DNA from: Nomia melanderi
Lineage: Eukaryota; Arthropoda; Insecta; Hymenoptera; Halictidae
Direction: 5' to 3'
DNA length: 64,000 nucleotides
NCBI RefSeq assembly: GCF_051020985.1
Contig: NW_027475175.1
Location: 372,001 to 436,000 of the forward strand
The position numbers and the translations under genes are program-made. The notes below the pieces were generated by a model. It was not told the origin of the DNA and did no database searches. It saw nothing but the letters and a program-made list of their open reading frames with translations. Shown piece after piece: positions 50,140 to 63,084 of the stretch. Numbering within the stretch: position 1 is the stretch's first letter; the number at the start of each line of letters is the position of its first letter.

Positions 50140-52884
50140 CCATGAGACGGTGGTTTTCTCGGCCCCTGGTGGTCCGAGGTCGTTCCCGCTGCACAGATTC
50201 ATGCGCCAGGGCCTCCTGCAGATAATCCACTTTGGATTATTGCGCAATCTCTAATAGCACCCGAGATATCACCAGATATATATTGGATTTTTACCCGACC
50301 CTGAGTGTTCGGCCCCATGTGACTGTGGTTTTCTCGGCCCCTGGAGGTCCGAGGTCGTTCCCGCTGCACAAATCCATGCGCCAGGGCCTCCTACAGACAA
50401 TGCAGTTTGATTTATTGCGCAATCTGTAATAGCACCCGAGATATCACCTGATATATATTGGATTTTTCCCTGAACCTGAGTGTCCGGGCCCATGAGACGG
50501 TGGTTTTCTCGGCCCCTGGTGGTCCGAGGTCGTTCCCGCTGCACAGATTCATGCGCCAGGGCCTCCTGCAGACAATGCACTTTGATATATCGAGCTATCT
50601 CTAATAGCAGCCGAGATATCATCAGATACATCCTGGATTTTTACATGACCTTGGGTGTCCGGCACCATGTGACGGTGGTTTTCTCGGACCCTGGCTGTCC
50701 GAGGTCGTTCCCGCTGCACAGATTCATGCGCCAGGGCCTCCTGCAGACAATACACTTTGGTTCATTGCGCTATCTCTAATAGCACCCGAGATATCACCAG
50801 ATATATATTGGATTTTTCCCTGACCCTGAGTGTCCGGCCCCATGAGACGGTGGTTTTCTCGGACCCTGGCGGTCCGAGGTCGTTCCCGCTGCAACGATTC
50901 ATGCGCCAGGGCCCCTTGCAGATAATTCACTTTGGTTTAGTGCGCTATCTGTAAGAGCACCCGAGATGTCACCAGATATATATTGGATTTTTCCCTGAAC
51001 CTAAGTGTCCGGCCCCATGAGACGGTGGTTTTCTCGGCCCCTGGTGGTCCGGGGTGGTCCCGCTGCACAGACTCATGCGCCAGGGCCTCCTGCAGACAAT
51101 ACACTTTGGTTCATTGCGCTATCTCTAATAGCACCCGAGATATCACCAGATATATATTGGATTTTTCCCTGACCCTGAGTGTTCGGCCCCATGAGAAGGT
51201 GGTTTTCTCGGCCCCTGGTGGTCCGAGGTCGTTCCTGCTGCCCAGATTCATGCGCAATGGCCTGATACGGACAATGCACTTTGGTTCATTGCGCTATCTC
51301 TAATAGCACCCGATATATCACCAGATATATATTGGATTTTCCCCTGACCCTGAGTGTCCGGCCACATGAGACGGTGGTTTTCTCGGCCCCTGGTGGTCCG
51401 GGGTGGTCCCGCTGCACAGACTCATGCGCCAGGGCCTCCTACAGACAGTGCAGTTTGGTTCATTGCGCGATCTGTAATAGCACCCGAGATATCACCAGAT
51501 ATATATTTGACTTTTCCCTGACCCTGAGTGTCCGGCCCCATGAGACGGTGGTTTTCTCGGCCCCTGGTGGTTCGAGGTCGTTCCCGCTGCACAAATGCAT
51601 GCGCCAAGGCCTCCTGCAGATAATTCGCTTTGGTTTATTGCGCTATCTCTAATAGCATCAGAGATATCACCAGATATATATTGGATTTTTCCCTGACCCT
51701 CAGTGTCCGGCCCCATGAGACGGTGGTTTTCTCGGCCCCTGGTGGTCCGTGGTCGTTCCCGCTGCACAGATGCATGCGCCAGGGCCTCCTGCAGATAATT
51801 CACTTTGATTTATCGCGCAATCTGTAATAGCACCCGAGAAAGCACCATATATATGCTGGATCTTTACATGACTTTGGGTGACGGATACCGAAAATCTGTA
51901 ACTTTTTCGGCCCCTGGTGGTCCGATGTCGTCCCTGCTGCACAGATTCATGCGCATGGGCATCCTGCAGATAATTCGCTTTGGTTTATTGCGCTATCTCT
52001 AATAGCAGACGAGATATCACCAGATATATATAGGATTTTCCCCTGACCATGAGTGTCCGGCCCCATGTGCCGGTGGCTTACTCGGCCCCTGGTGGTCCGA
52101 GGTCGTTGCTGCTGCACAGATTCATGCGTCAGGGCATCCCGCAGACAATGCACTTTGGTTTATCGCGCTATCTGTAATAGCACCCGAGATATCATCAGAT
52201 ACATCCTGGATTTTTACATGACCTTGGGTGTCCGGCACCATGTGTCGGTGGTTTTCTCGGCCCCTGGTGGTCCGAGGTCGTTCCCGCTGCACAGATTCAT
52301 GCGCCAGGGCCGCCTGCAGATAATTGACTTTGGTTTAGTGCACTATCTGTAATAGCACCCGAGATATCACCAGATATATATTGGATTTTTCCCTGACCCT
52401 GAGTGTCACTCCCCATGTGTCGGTGGTTTTCTCGGCCCCTGGTGGTCCGCGGTCGTTCCCGCTGCACAGATTCATGCGCCAGGGCCTTCGGCAGATAATT
52501 CACTTTGGATCATTGCGCTATCTCTAATAGCACCCGAGATATCACCAGATATATGCTGGATTTTTACATGACCTTGGGTGACGCATACCGAAAATCTGTA
52601 ATTTTCTTGCCCCCTGGTGGTCTGAGGTCGATCTCGCTGCACAGATTCATGCGCTAGGGCCTCCTGCAGACAATGCACTTTGATATATCGCGCTATCTCT
52701 AATATCACCCGACATATCACCAGATATATATTGGATTTTTCCCCGACCCTGAGTGTCCGGCCCCATGAGACGGTGGTTTTCTCGGCCCCTGGTGGTCCGA
52801 GGTCGTTCCCGCTGCACAGATTCATGCGCCAGGGTCCCCTGTAGATAATTCACTTTGGTCTATTGCACTATCTCTAATAGCACC
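50140..52884 (+). repeat. Copy 2 of the family, core without the right block
   Basis: 50140-50786 repeats 46117-46763. The 12-mer core at 50787-52884 is followed directly by another core instead of the right block. At three marker sites this copy differs from cores 1 and 3: GTTGCTGCTGC (others GTTGCCGCTGC) near 52105, CGGCCCCTGGTGG (others CCCCCGGTGG) near 52434, and TATTGCACTATC (others TTGCGCTATC) near 52862. At the last two it agrees with copy 0. Confidence 0.78.
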
Positions 52885-55800
52885 CGGGATATCACCAGAT
52901 ATATATTGGATTTTTCCCTGACCCTGAGTGTCCGGCCCCATGAGACGGTGGTTTTCTCGGACCCTGGCGGTCCGAGGTCGTTCCCGCTGCAACGATTCAT
53001 GCGCCAGGGCCCCTTGCAGATAATTCACTTTGGTTTAGTGCGCTATCTGTAAGAGCACCCGAGATGTCACCAGATATATATTGGATTTTTCCCTGAACCT
53101 AAGTGTCCGGCCCCATGAGACGGTGGTTTTCTCGGCCCCTGGTGGTCCGGGGTGGTCCCGCTGCACAGACTCATGCGCCAGGGCCTCCTGCAGACAATAC
53201 ACTTTGGTTCATTGCGCTATCTCTAATAGCACCCGAGATATCACCAGATATATATTGGATTTTTCCCTGACCCTAAGTGTTCGGCCCCATGAGAAGGTGG
53301 TTTTCTCGGCCCCTGGTGGTCCGAGGTCGTTCCTGCTGCCCAGATTCATGCGCAATGGCCTGATACGGACAATGCACTTTGGTTCATTGCGCTATCTCTA
53401 ATAGCACCCGATATATCACCAGATATATATTGGATTTTCCCCTGACCCTGAGTGTCCGGCCACATGAGACGGTGGTTTTCTCGGCCCCTGGTGGTCCGGG
53501 GTGGTCCCGCTGCACAGACTCATGCGCCAGGGCCTCCTACAGACAGTGCAGTTTGGTTCATTGCGCGATCTGTAATAGCACCCGAGATATCACCAGATAT
53601 ATATTTGACTTTTCCCTGACCCTGAGTGTCCGGCCCCATGAGACGGTGGTTTTCTCGGCCCCTGGTGGTTCGAGGTCGTTCCCGCTGCACAAATGCATGC
53701 GCCAAGGCCTCCTGCAGATAATTCGCTTTGGTTTATTGCGCTATCTCTAATAGCATCAGAGATATCACCAGATATATATTGGATTTTTCCCTGACCCTCA
53801 GTGTCCGGCCCCATGAGACGGTGGTTTTCTCGGCCCCTGGTGGTCCGTGGTCGTTCCCGCTGCACAGATGCATGCGCCAGGGCCTCCTGCAGATAATTCA
53901 CTTTGATTTATCGCGCAATCTGTAATAGCACCCGAGAAAGCACCATATATATGCTGGATCTTTACATGACTTTGGGTGACGGATACCGAAAATCTGTAAC
54001 TTTTTCGGCCCCTGGTGGTCCGATGTCGTCCCTGCTGCACAGATTCATGCGCATGGGCATCCTGCAGATAATTCGCTTTGGTTTATTGCGCTATCTCTAA
54101 TAGCAGACGAGATATCACCAGATATATATAGGATTTTCCCCTGACCATGAGTGTCCGGCCCCATGTGCCGGTGGCTTACTCGGCCCCTGGTGGTCCGAGG
54201 TCGTTGCCGCTGCACAGATTCATGCGTCAGGGCATCCCGCAGACAATGCACTTTGGTTTATCGCGCTATCTGTAATAGCACCCGAGATATCATCAGATAC
54301 ATCCTGGATTTTTACATGACCTTGGGTGTCCGGCACCATGTGTCGGTGGTTTTCTCGGCCCCTGGTGGTCCGAGGTCGTTCCCGCTGCACAGATTCATGC
54401 GCCAGGGCCGCCTGCAGATAATTGACTTTGGTTTAGTGCACTATCTGTAATAGCACCCGAGATATCACCAGATATATATTGGATTTTTCCCTGACCCTGA
54501 GTGTCACTCCCCATGTGTCGGTGGTTTTCTCGGCCCCCGGTGGTCCGCGGTCGTTCCCGCTGCACAGATTCATGCGCCAGGGCCTTCGGCAGATAATTCA
54601 CTTTGGATCATTGCGCTATCTCTAATAGCACCCGAGATATCACCAGATATATGCTGGATTTTTACATGACCTTGGGTGACGCATACCGAAAATCTGTAAT
54701 TTTCTTGCCCCCTGGTGGTCCGAGGTCGATCTCGCTGCACAGATTCATGCGCTAGGGCCTCCTGCAGACAATGCACTTTGATATATCGCGCTATCTCTAA
54801 TATCACCCGACATATCACCAGATATATATTGGATTTTTCCCCGACCCTGAGTGTCCGGCCCCATGAGACGGTGGTTTTCTCGGCCCCTGGTGGTCCGAGG
54901 TCGTTCCCGCTGCACAGATTCATGCGCCAGGGTCCCCTGTAGATAATTCACTTTGGTCTATTGCGCTATCTCTAATAGCACCCGAGATATCACCAGTTAT
55001 ATATTGGATTTTTCCCTGACCCCGAGTGTCCGGCCCCATGAGACGGTGGTTTTCTCGGCCCCTGGTGGTCGGAGGTTGTTCCCGCTGCACAGATTCATGC
55101 GCCAGGGCCTCCTGCAGATAATTCGCTTTGGTTTATTGCGCTATCTCTAATAGCAGACGAGATATCACCAGATATATATTGGATTTTTCCCCGACCCTGA
55201 GTGTCCGGCCCCATGGGACGGTGGTTTTCTCGGCCCCTGGTGGTCCGAGGTCGATCCAGCTGCACAGATTCATGCGCCAGGGCCTCCTACAGATGATGCA
55301 CTTTGGATTATTGCGCTATCTCTAATAGCACCCGAGATATCATCGGATACATCCTGGATTTTTACATGACCTTGGGTGTCCGGCCCCATGAGACGGTGGT
55401 TTTCTCGGCCCCTGGTGGTCCGGGGTCGTTCCCGCTGCCCAGATTCATGCGCCAGGGCCTCCTGCAGACAATACACTTTGGTTCATTGCGCTATCTCTAA
55501 TAGCACCCGAGATATCACCAGATATATATTGGATTTTTCCCTGACCCTGAGTGTTCGGCCCCATGAGAAGGTGGTTTTCTCGGCCCCTGGTGGTCCGAGG
55601 TCGTTCCCGCTGCACAGATTCATGCGCCAGGGCCTCCTGCAGATAATCCACTTTGGTTTATTGCGCTATCTCTAATTTCACCCGAGATATCACCAGATAT
55701 ATATTGGATTTATCCCTGACCCTGAGTGACCGGCCCCATGTGACTGTGGTTTTCTCGGCCCCTGGAGGTCCGAGGTCGTTCCCGCTGCACAAATTCATGC

Positions 55801-56311
55801 GCCAGGGCCTCCTACAGACAATGCAGTTTGATTTATTGCGCTATCTGTAATAGCACCCGAGATATCACCAGATATATATTGGATTTTTCCCTGAACCTGA
55901 GTGTCCGGGCCCATGAGACGGTGGTTTTCTCGGCCCCTGGTGGTCCGAGGTCGTTCCCGCTGCACAGATTCATGCGCCAGGGCCTCCTGCAGACAATGCA
56001 CTTTGATATATCGAGCTATCTCTAATAGCAGCCGAGATATCATCAGATACATCCTGGATTTTTACATGACCTTGGGTGTCCGGCACCATGTGACGGTGGT
56101 TTTCTCGGAGCCTGGCTGTCCGAGGTCGTTCCCGCTGCACAGATTCGTGCGCCAGGGCCTCCTGCAGACAATACACTTTGGTTCATTGCGCTATCTCTAA
56201 TAGCACCCGAGATATCACCAGATATATATTGGATTTTTCCCTGACCCTGAGTGTCCGGCCCCATGAGACGGTGGTTTTCTCGGCCCCTGGTGGTCCGAGG
56301 TCGTTCCCGCT
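52885..56311 (+). repeat. Copy 3: core plus right block, near-identical to 46764-50191
   Basis: The 6121-bp spacing holds from the first core monomer through to the GGAGCCTGGCTGTCC monomer, with all markers in order and very few changes seen, such as CCCTAAGTGTTCGG near 53274. It shares with copy 1 the bases that separate that copy from copy 2. Copy 3 therefore derives from copy 1 (or the reverse) in a single block of about 3.4 kb. Confidence 0.8.
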
Positions 56312-56590
56312 GCCCAGATTCATGCGTCAGGGCCTCCTACAGACAATGCACTTTGATTTATTGCGCTATCTGTAATAGCACCCGAGATATCACCAGATAT
56401 ATATTGGATTTTTCCCTGACCCTGAGTGTCCGGCCCCATGAGACGGTGGTTGTATCGGCCCCTGGTGGTCCGAGGTCGTTCCCGCTGCACACATTCATGC
56501 GCCAGGGCCTCCTGCAGATAATTCACTTTGGTTTCTTGCGCTATCTCTAGTAGCACCCGAGATATCACCAGTTATATATTGAATTTTCCC
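56312..56590 (+). repeat. Short satellite link between duplication families
   Basis: One and a half monomers. It has GTTGTATCGGCCCC, CACACATTCATGCG, TTTCTTGCGC and the joint variant CTCTAGTAGCACC. The same markers reappear at 63660-63930, as part of the larger copy at 63085-64000. Nothing else is present. Confidence 0.7.
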
Positions 56591-59500
56591 CAGACCCTGA
56601 GTGTCCGGCCCCATGAGACTGTGGTTTTCTCGGCCCCTGGTGGTCCGAGGTCGTTCCCGCTGCACTGATTCATGCGCCATGGCCTCCTACAGAAAATGCA
56701 CATTCATTTATTGGGCTATCTGTAATAGCACCCGAGATATCACCAGACATATATCGGATTTTTCCCTGACACTGAGTGTCCGGCCCCATGAGACGGTGGT
56801 TGTGTCGGCCCCTGGTGGTCGGAGGTCGTTCCCGCTGCACAGATTCATGCGCAATGGCCTGATACGGACAATGCACTTTGGTTCATTGCGCTATCTCTAA
56901 TAGCACCCGATATATCACCAGATATATATTGGATTTTCCCCTGACCCTGAGTGTCCGGCCCCACGAGACGGTGGTTTTCTCGGCCCCTGGTGGTCCGAGG
57001 TCGTTCCCGCTGCACAGACTCATGCGCCAGGGCCTCCTGCAGACAATACACTTTGGTTCATTGCGCTATCTCTAATAGCACCCGAGATATCACCAGATAT
57101 ATATTGGATTTTTCCCTGACCCTGAGTGTCCGGCCCGTTGAGACGGTGGTTTTCTCGGCCCCTGGTGGTCCGAGGTCGTTCCCGCTGCACAGATTCATGC
57201 GCCAGGGCCTCCTGCAGATAACTCGCTGTGGTTTATTGCGCTATCTCTAATAGCACCCGAGATATCACCAGATATATATTGGATATTTCCCCGACCCTGA
57301 GTGTCCGTCCCCATGAGACGGTGGTTTTCTCGGCCCCTGGTGGTACGAGGTCGTTCCCGCTGCACAGATTCATGCGCCAGGGCCTCCTGCAGATAATCCA
57401 CTTTGGATTATTGCGCTATCTCTAATAGCACCCCAGATATCACCAGATATATATTGGATTTTTACCCGACCCTGAGTGTCCGGCCCCATGTGACTGTGGT
57501 TTTCTCGGCCCCTGGTGGTCCGAGGTCGTTCCCGCTGCACAAATTCATGCGCCAGGGCCTGCTACAGACAATGCAGTTTGATTTATTGCGGTATCTGTAA
57601 TAGCACCCAAGATATCACCAGATATATATTGGATTTTCCCGTGACCCTGAGTGTCCGGCCCCATGAGACGGTGGTTTTCTCAGCCCCTGGTGGTCCGAGG
57701 TCGTTCCCGCTGCACAGACTCATGCGCCAGGGCCTCCTGCAGACAATACACTTTGGTTCATTGCGCTATCTCTAATAGCACCCGAGATATCACCAGATAT
57801 ACATTGGATTTTTCCCTGACCCTGAGTGTCCGGCCCCATGAGACGGTGGTTTTCTCGGCCCCTGGTGGTCCGGGGTTGTCCCGCTGCACAGACTCATGCG
57901 CCAGGGCCTCCTGCAGACAATACACTTTGGTTCATTGCGCTATCTCTAATAGCACCCGAGATATCACCAGATATACATTGGATTTTTCCCTGACCCTGAG
58001 TGTCCGGCCCCATGAGACGGTGGTTTTCTCGGCCCCTTGTGGTCCGAGGTCGTTCCCGCTGCTCAGATTCATGCGACAGGGCCTCCTGCAGACAATACAC
58101 TTTGGTTCATTGCGCTATCTCTAATAGCACCCGAGATATCACCAGATACATTTTGGATTTTTCCCTGATCCTGAGTGTCCGGCCCCATGAGACGGTGGTT
58201 GTCTCGGCCCCTGGTGGTCCGAGGTCGTTCCCGCTGCACAGATTCATGCGCCAGGGCCTCCTGCAGATAATTCACTTTGGTTTATTGCGCTATCTCTAAT
58301 TTCACCCGAGATATCACCAGATATTTATTGGCTTTTCCCCTGACCCTGAGTGTCCGGCCCCATGAGACGGTGGTTTTCTCGGCCCCTGGTCGTCCGAGGT
58401 CGTTCCCGCTACACAGATTCATGCGCCAGGGCCTCCTGCAGATAACTGGCTTTGGTTTATTGCGCTATCTCTAATAGCACCCGAGATATCACCAGATATA
58501 TATTGGATTTTTCCCTGAACCTGAGTGTCCCGGCCCATGAGACGGTGGTTTTCTCGGCCCCTGGTGGTCAGAGTTCGTTCCCGCTGCACAGATTCATGCG
58601 CCAGGGCCTCCTGCAGACAATACACTTTGGTTCATTGCGCTATCTCTAATAGCACCCGAGATATCACCAGATATATATTGGATTTTCCCCTGACTCTGAG
58701 TGTCCGGCCCCATGAGACGGTGGTTTTCTCAGCCCCTGGTGGTCCGAGGTCGTTCCCGCTGCACAGATTCATGCGCCAGGGCCTCCTGCAGATAATCCAC
58801 TTTGGTTTATTGCGCTATCTCTAATTTCACCCGAGATATCACCAGATATATATTGGATTTATCCCTGACCCTGAGTGTCCGGCCCCATGAGACGGTGGTT
58901 TTCTCGGCCCCTGGTGGTCCGGGGTGGTCCCGCTGCACAGACTCATGCGCCAGGGCCTCCTGCAGACAATACACTTTGGTTCATTGCGCTATCTCTAATA
59001 GCACCCGAGATATCACCAGATATATATTGGATTTTTCCCAGACCCTGAGTGTCCGGCCCCATGAGACTGTGGTTTTCTCGGCCCCTGGTGGTCCGAGGTC
59101 GTTCCCGCTGCACTGATTCATGCGCCATGGCCTCCTACAGAAAATGCACATTCATTTATTGGGCTATCTGTAATAGCACCCGAGATATCACCAGACATAT
59201 ATCGGATTTTTCCCTGACACTGAGTGTCCGGCCCCATGAGACGGTGGTTGTGTCGGCCCCTGGTGGTCGGAGGTCGTTCCCGCTGCACAGATTCATGCGC
59301 AATGGCCTGATACGGACAATGCACTTTGGTTCATTGCGCTATCTCTAATAGCACCCGATATATCACCAGATATATATTGGATTTTCCCCTGACCCTGAGT
59401 GTCCGGCCCCACGAGACGGTGGTTTTCTCGGCCCCTGGTGGTCCGAGGTCGTTCCCGCTGCACAGACTCATGCGCCAGGGCCTCCTGCAGACAATACACT

Positions 59501-61486
59501 TTGGTTCATTGCGCTATCTCTAATAGCACCCGAGATATCACCAGATATATATTGGATTTTTCCCTGACCCTGAGTGTCCGGCCCGTTGAGACGGTGGTTT
59601 TCTCGGCCCCTGGTGGTCCGAGGTCGTTCCCGCTGCACAGATTCATGCGCCAGGGCCTCCTGCAGATAACTCGCTGTGGTTTATTGCGCTATCTCTAATA
59701 GCACCCGAGATATCACCAGATATATATTGGATATTTCCCCGACCCTGAGTGTCCGTCCCCATGAGACGGTGGTTTTCTCGGCCCCTGGTGGTACGAGGTC
59801 GTTCCCGCTGCACAGATTCATGCGCCAGGGCCTCCTGCAGATAATCCACTTTGGATTATTGCGCTATCTCTAATAGCACCCCAGATATCACCAGATATAT
59901 ATTGGATTTTTACCCGACCCTGAGTGTCCGGCCCCATGTGACTGTGGTTTTCTCGGCCCCTGGTGGTCCGAGGTCGTTCCCGCTGCACAAATTCATGCGC
60001 CAGGGCCTGCTACAGACAATGCAGTTTGATTTATTGCGGTATCTGTAATAGCACCCAAGATATCACCAGATATATATTGGATTTTCCCGTGACCCTGAGT
60101 GTCCGGCCCCATGAGACGGTGGTTTTCTCAGCCCCTGGTGGTCCGAGGTCGTTCCCGCTGCACAGACTCATGCGCCAGGGCCTCCTGCAGACAATACACT
60201 TTGGTTCATTGCGCTATCTCTAATAGCACCCGAGATATCACCAGATATACATTGGATTTTTCCCTGACCCTGAGTGTCCGGCCCCATGAGACGGTGGTTT
60301 TCTCGGCCCCTGGTGGTCCGGGGTTGTCCCGCTGCACAGACTCATGCGCCAGGGCCTCCTGCAGACAATACACTTTGGTTCATTGCGCTATCTCTAATAG
60401 CACCCGAGATATCACCAGATATACATTGGATTTTTCCCTGACCCTGAGTGTCCGGCCCCATGAGACGGTGGTTTTCTCGGCCCCTTGTGGTCCGAGGTCG
60501 TTCCCGCTGCTCAGATTCATGCGACAGGGCCTCCTGCAGACAATACACTTTGGTTCATTGCGCTATCTCTAATAGCACCCGAGATATCACCAGATACATT
60601 TTGGATTTTTCCCTGATCCTGAGTGTCCGGCCCCATGAGACGGTGGTTGTCTCGGCCCCTGGTGGTCCGAGGTCGTTCCCGCTGCACAGATTCATGCGCC
60701 AGGGCCTCCTGCAGATAATTCACTTTGGTTTATTGCGCTATCTCTAATTTCACCCGAGATATCACCAGATATTTATTGGCTTTTCCCCTGACCCTGAGTG
60801 TCCGGCCCCATGAGACGGTGGTTTTCTCGGCCCCTGGTCGTCCGAGGTCGTTCCCGCTACACAGATTCATGCGCCAGGGCCTCCTGCAGATAACTGGCTT
60901 TGGTTTATTGCGCTATCTCTAATAGCACCCGAGATATCACCAGATATATATTGGATTTTTCCCTGAACCTGAGTGTCCCGGCCCATGAGACGGTGGTTTT
61001 CTCGGCCCCTGGTGGTCAGAGTTCGTTCCCGCTGCACAGATTCATGCGCCAGGGCCTCCTGCAGACAATACACTTTGGTTCATTGCGCTATCTCTAATAG
61101 CACCCGAGATATCACCAGATATATATTGGATTTTCCCCTGACTCTGAGTGTCCGGCCCCATGAGACGGTGGTTTTCTCAGCCCCTGGTGGTCCGAGGTCG
61201 TTCCCGCTGCACAGATTCATGCGCCAGGGCCTCCTGCAGATAATCCACTTTGGTTTATTGCGCTATCTCTAATTTCACCCGAGATATCACCAGATATATA
61301 TTGGATTTATCCCTGACCCTGAGTGTCCGGCCCCATGAGACGGTGGTTTTCTCGGCCCCTGGTGGTCCGGGGTGGTCCCGCTGCACAGACTCATGCGCCA
61401 GGGCCTCCTGCAGACAATACACTTTGGTTCATTGCGCTATCTCTAATAGCACCCGAGATATCACCAGATATATATTGGATTTTTCC
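56591..61486 (+). repeat. 14-monomer higher-order repeat, 2448-bp period, 2 complete copies
   Basis: 56591-59038 and 59039-61486 appear essentially identical by eye. Shared markers include ACATATATCGGATTTTTCC, GTGTCGGCCCCTGGTGG, GGCCCCACGAGACGG, CCCGTTGAGACGG, GGTACGAGGTCG, CCCCAGATATC, GGGGTTGTCCCG, ATTTATTGGCTTTTCC and GTGGTCAGAGTTCG. Two 174-bp monomers per copy (near 57873 and 58920, and 60320 and 61370) explain why the period is 2 bp short of 2450. All monomers here are type A. Confidence 0.86.
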
Positions 61487-63084
61487 CTGACCCTGAGTGT
61501 TCGGCCCCATGAGAAGGTGGTTTTCTCGGCCCCTGGTGGTCCGAGGTCGTTCCTGCTGCCCAGATTCATGCGCAATGGCCTGATACGGACAATGCACTTT
61601 GGTTCATTGCGCTATCTCTAATAGCACCCGATATATCACCAGATATATATTGGATTTTCCCCTGACCCTGAGTGTCCGGCCACATGAGACGGTGGTTTTC
61701 TCGGCCCCTGGTGGTCCGGGGTGGTCCCGCTGCACAGACTCATGCGCCAGGGCCTCCTGCAGACAATACACTTTGGTTCATTGCGCTATCTCTAATAGCA
61801 CCCGAGATATCACCAGATATATATTGGATTTTTCCCTGACCCTGAGTGTCCGGCCCCACGAGACGGTGGTTTTCTCGGCCCCTGGTGGTCCGAGGTCGTT
61901 CCCGCTGCACAGATTCATGCGCCAGGGCCTCCTTCAGATAGTTCACTTTGGATTATTGCGCTATCTCTATTAGCACCCGAGATATCACCATATATATATT
62001 GGATTTTTGCCCGACCCTGAGTGTCCGGCCCCATGAGACGGTGGTTTTCTCGGACCCTGGTGGTCCGAGGTCGTTCCCGCTGCACAGATACATGCGCCAG
62101 GGCCTGCTAGAGACAATGCACTTTGATTTATCGCGCTATCTGTAATAGCACCCGAGATGTCACCAGATATATGCTGGATTTTTACATGACCTTGGGTGAC
62201 GGATACCGAACATCCGTAATTTTCTCGGCCCCTGGTTGTCCGAGGTCGTTCCTGCCGCCCAGATTCATGCGCCAGGGCCTGCTACAGACCATGCACTTTG
62301 ATTTATCGCGCTATCTGTAATAGCACCCGAGATATCACCAGATATATGCTGGATTTTTACATGACCTTGGGTGACGGATACCGAACATCTGTAATTTTCT
62401 CGGCCCCTGCTGGTCCGAGGTCGTTGCTGCTGCACAGATGTATGCGCCAGGGCATCCTGCAGATAATTCACTTTGGTTTATTGCGCTATCTCTAATAGCA
62501 CCCGAGATATCACCAGATATATATTGGATTTTTCCCTGACCCTGAGTGTGCGGCCCCAAGAGACTGTGGTTTTCCCGGCCCCTGGTGGTCCGAGGTCGTT
62601 CCCGCTGCACAGATTCATGCGCCAGGGCCGCCTGCAGATAATTGACTTTGGTTTAGTGCACTATCTGTAATAGCACCCGAGATATCACCAGATATATATT
62701 GGATTTTTCCCCGACCCTGAGTGTCCGGCCCCATGGGACGGTGGTTTTCTCGGCCCCTGGTGGTCCGAGGTCGATCCAGCTGCACAGACTCATGCGCCAG
62801 GGCCTCCTACAGATGATGCACTTTGGATTATTGCGCTATCTCTAATAGCACCCGAGATATCATCGGATACATCCTGGATTTTTACATGACCTTGGGTGTC
62901 CGGCCCCATGAGACGGTGGTTTTCTCGGCCCCTGGTGGTCCGAGGTCGTTCCCGCTGCACAGATTCATGCGCCAGGGCCTCCTGCAGATAATCCACTTTG
63001 GATTATTGCGCTATCTCTAATAGCACCCGAGATATCACCAGATATATATTGGATTTTTACCCGACCCTGAGTGTCCGGCCCCAT
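61487..63084 (+). repeat. Mixed segment re-using core and dimer monomers
   Basis: 61487-61740 repeats core monomers (CGCAATGGCCTGATACGG, GGGGTGGTCCCG) as at 47150-47400. It then has an A monomer with ATCTCTATTAGC in place of the usual CTAATAGC joint, two type B monomers with CCGAACATC (about 62145-62490), an A monomer with GGCCCCAAGAGACTG, and one dimer with ATCATCGGATACATCC at about 62690-63020. Only satellite is present. Confidence 0.72.
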
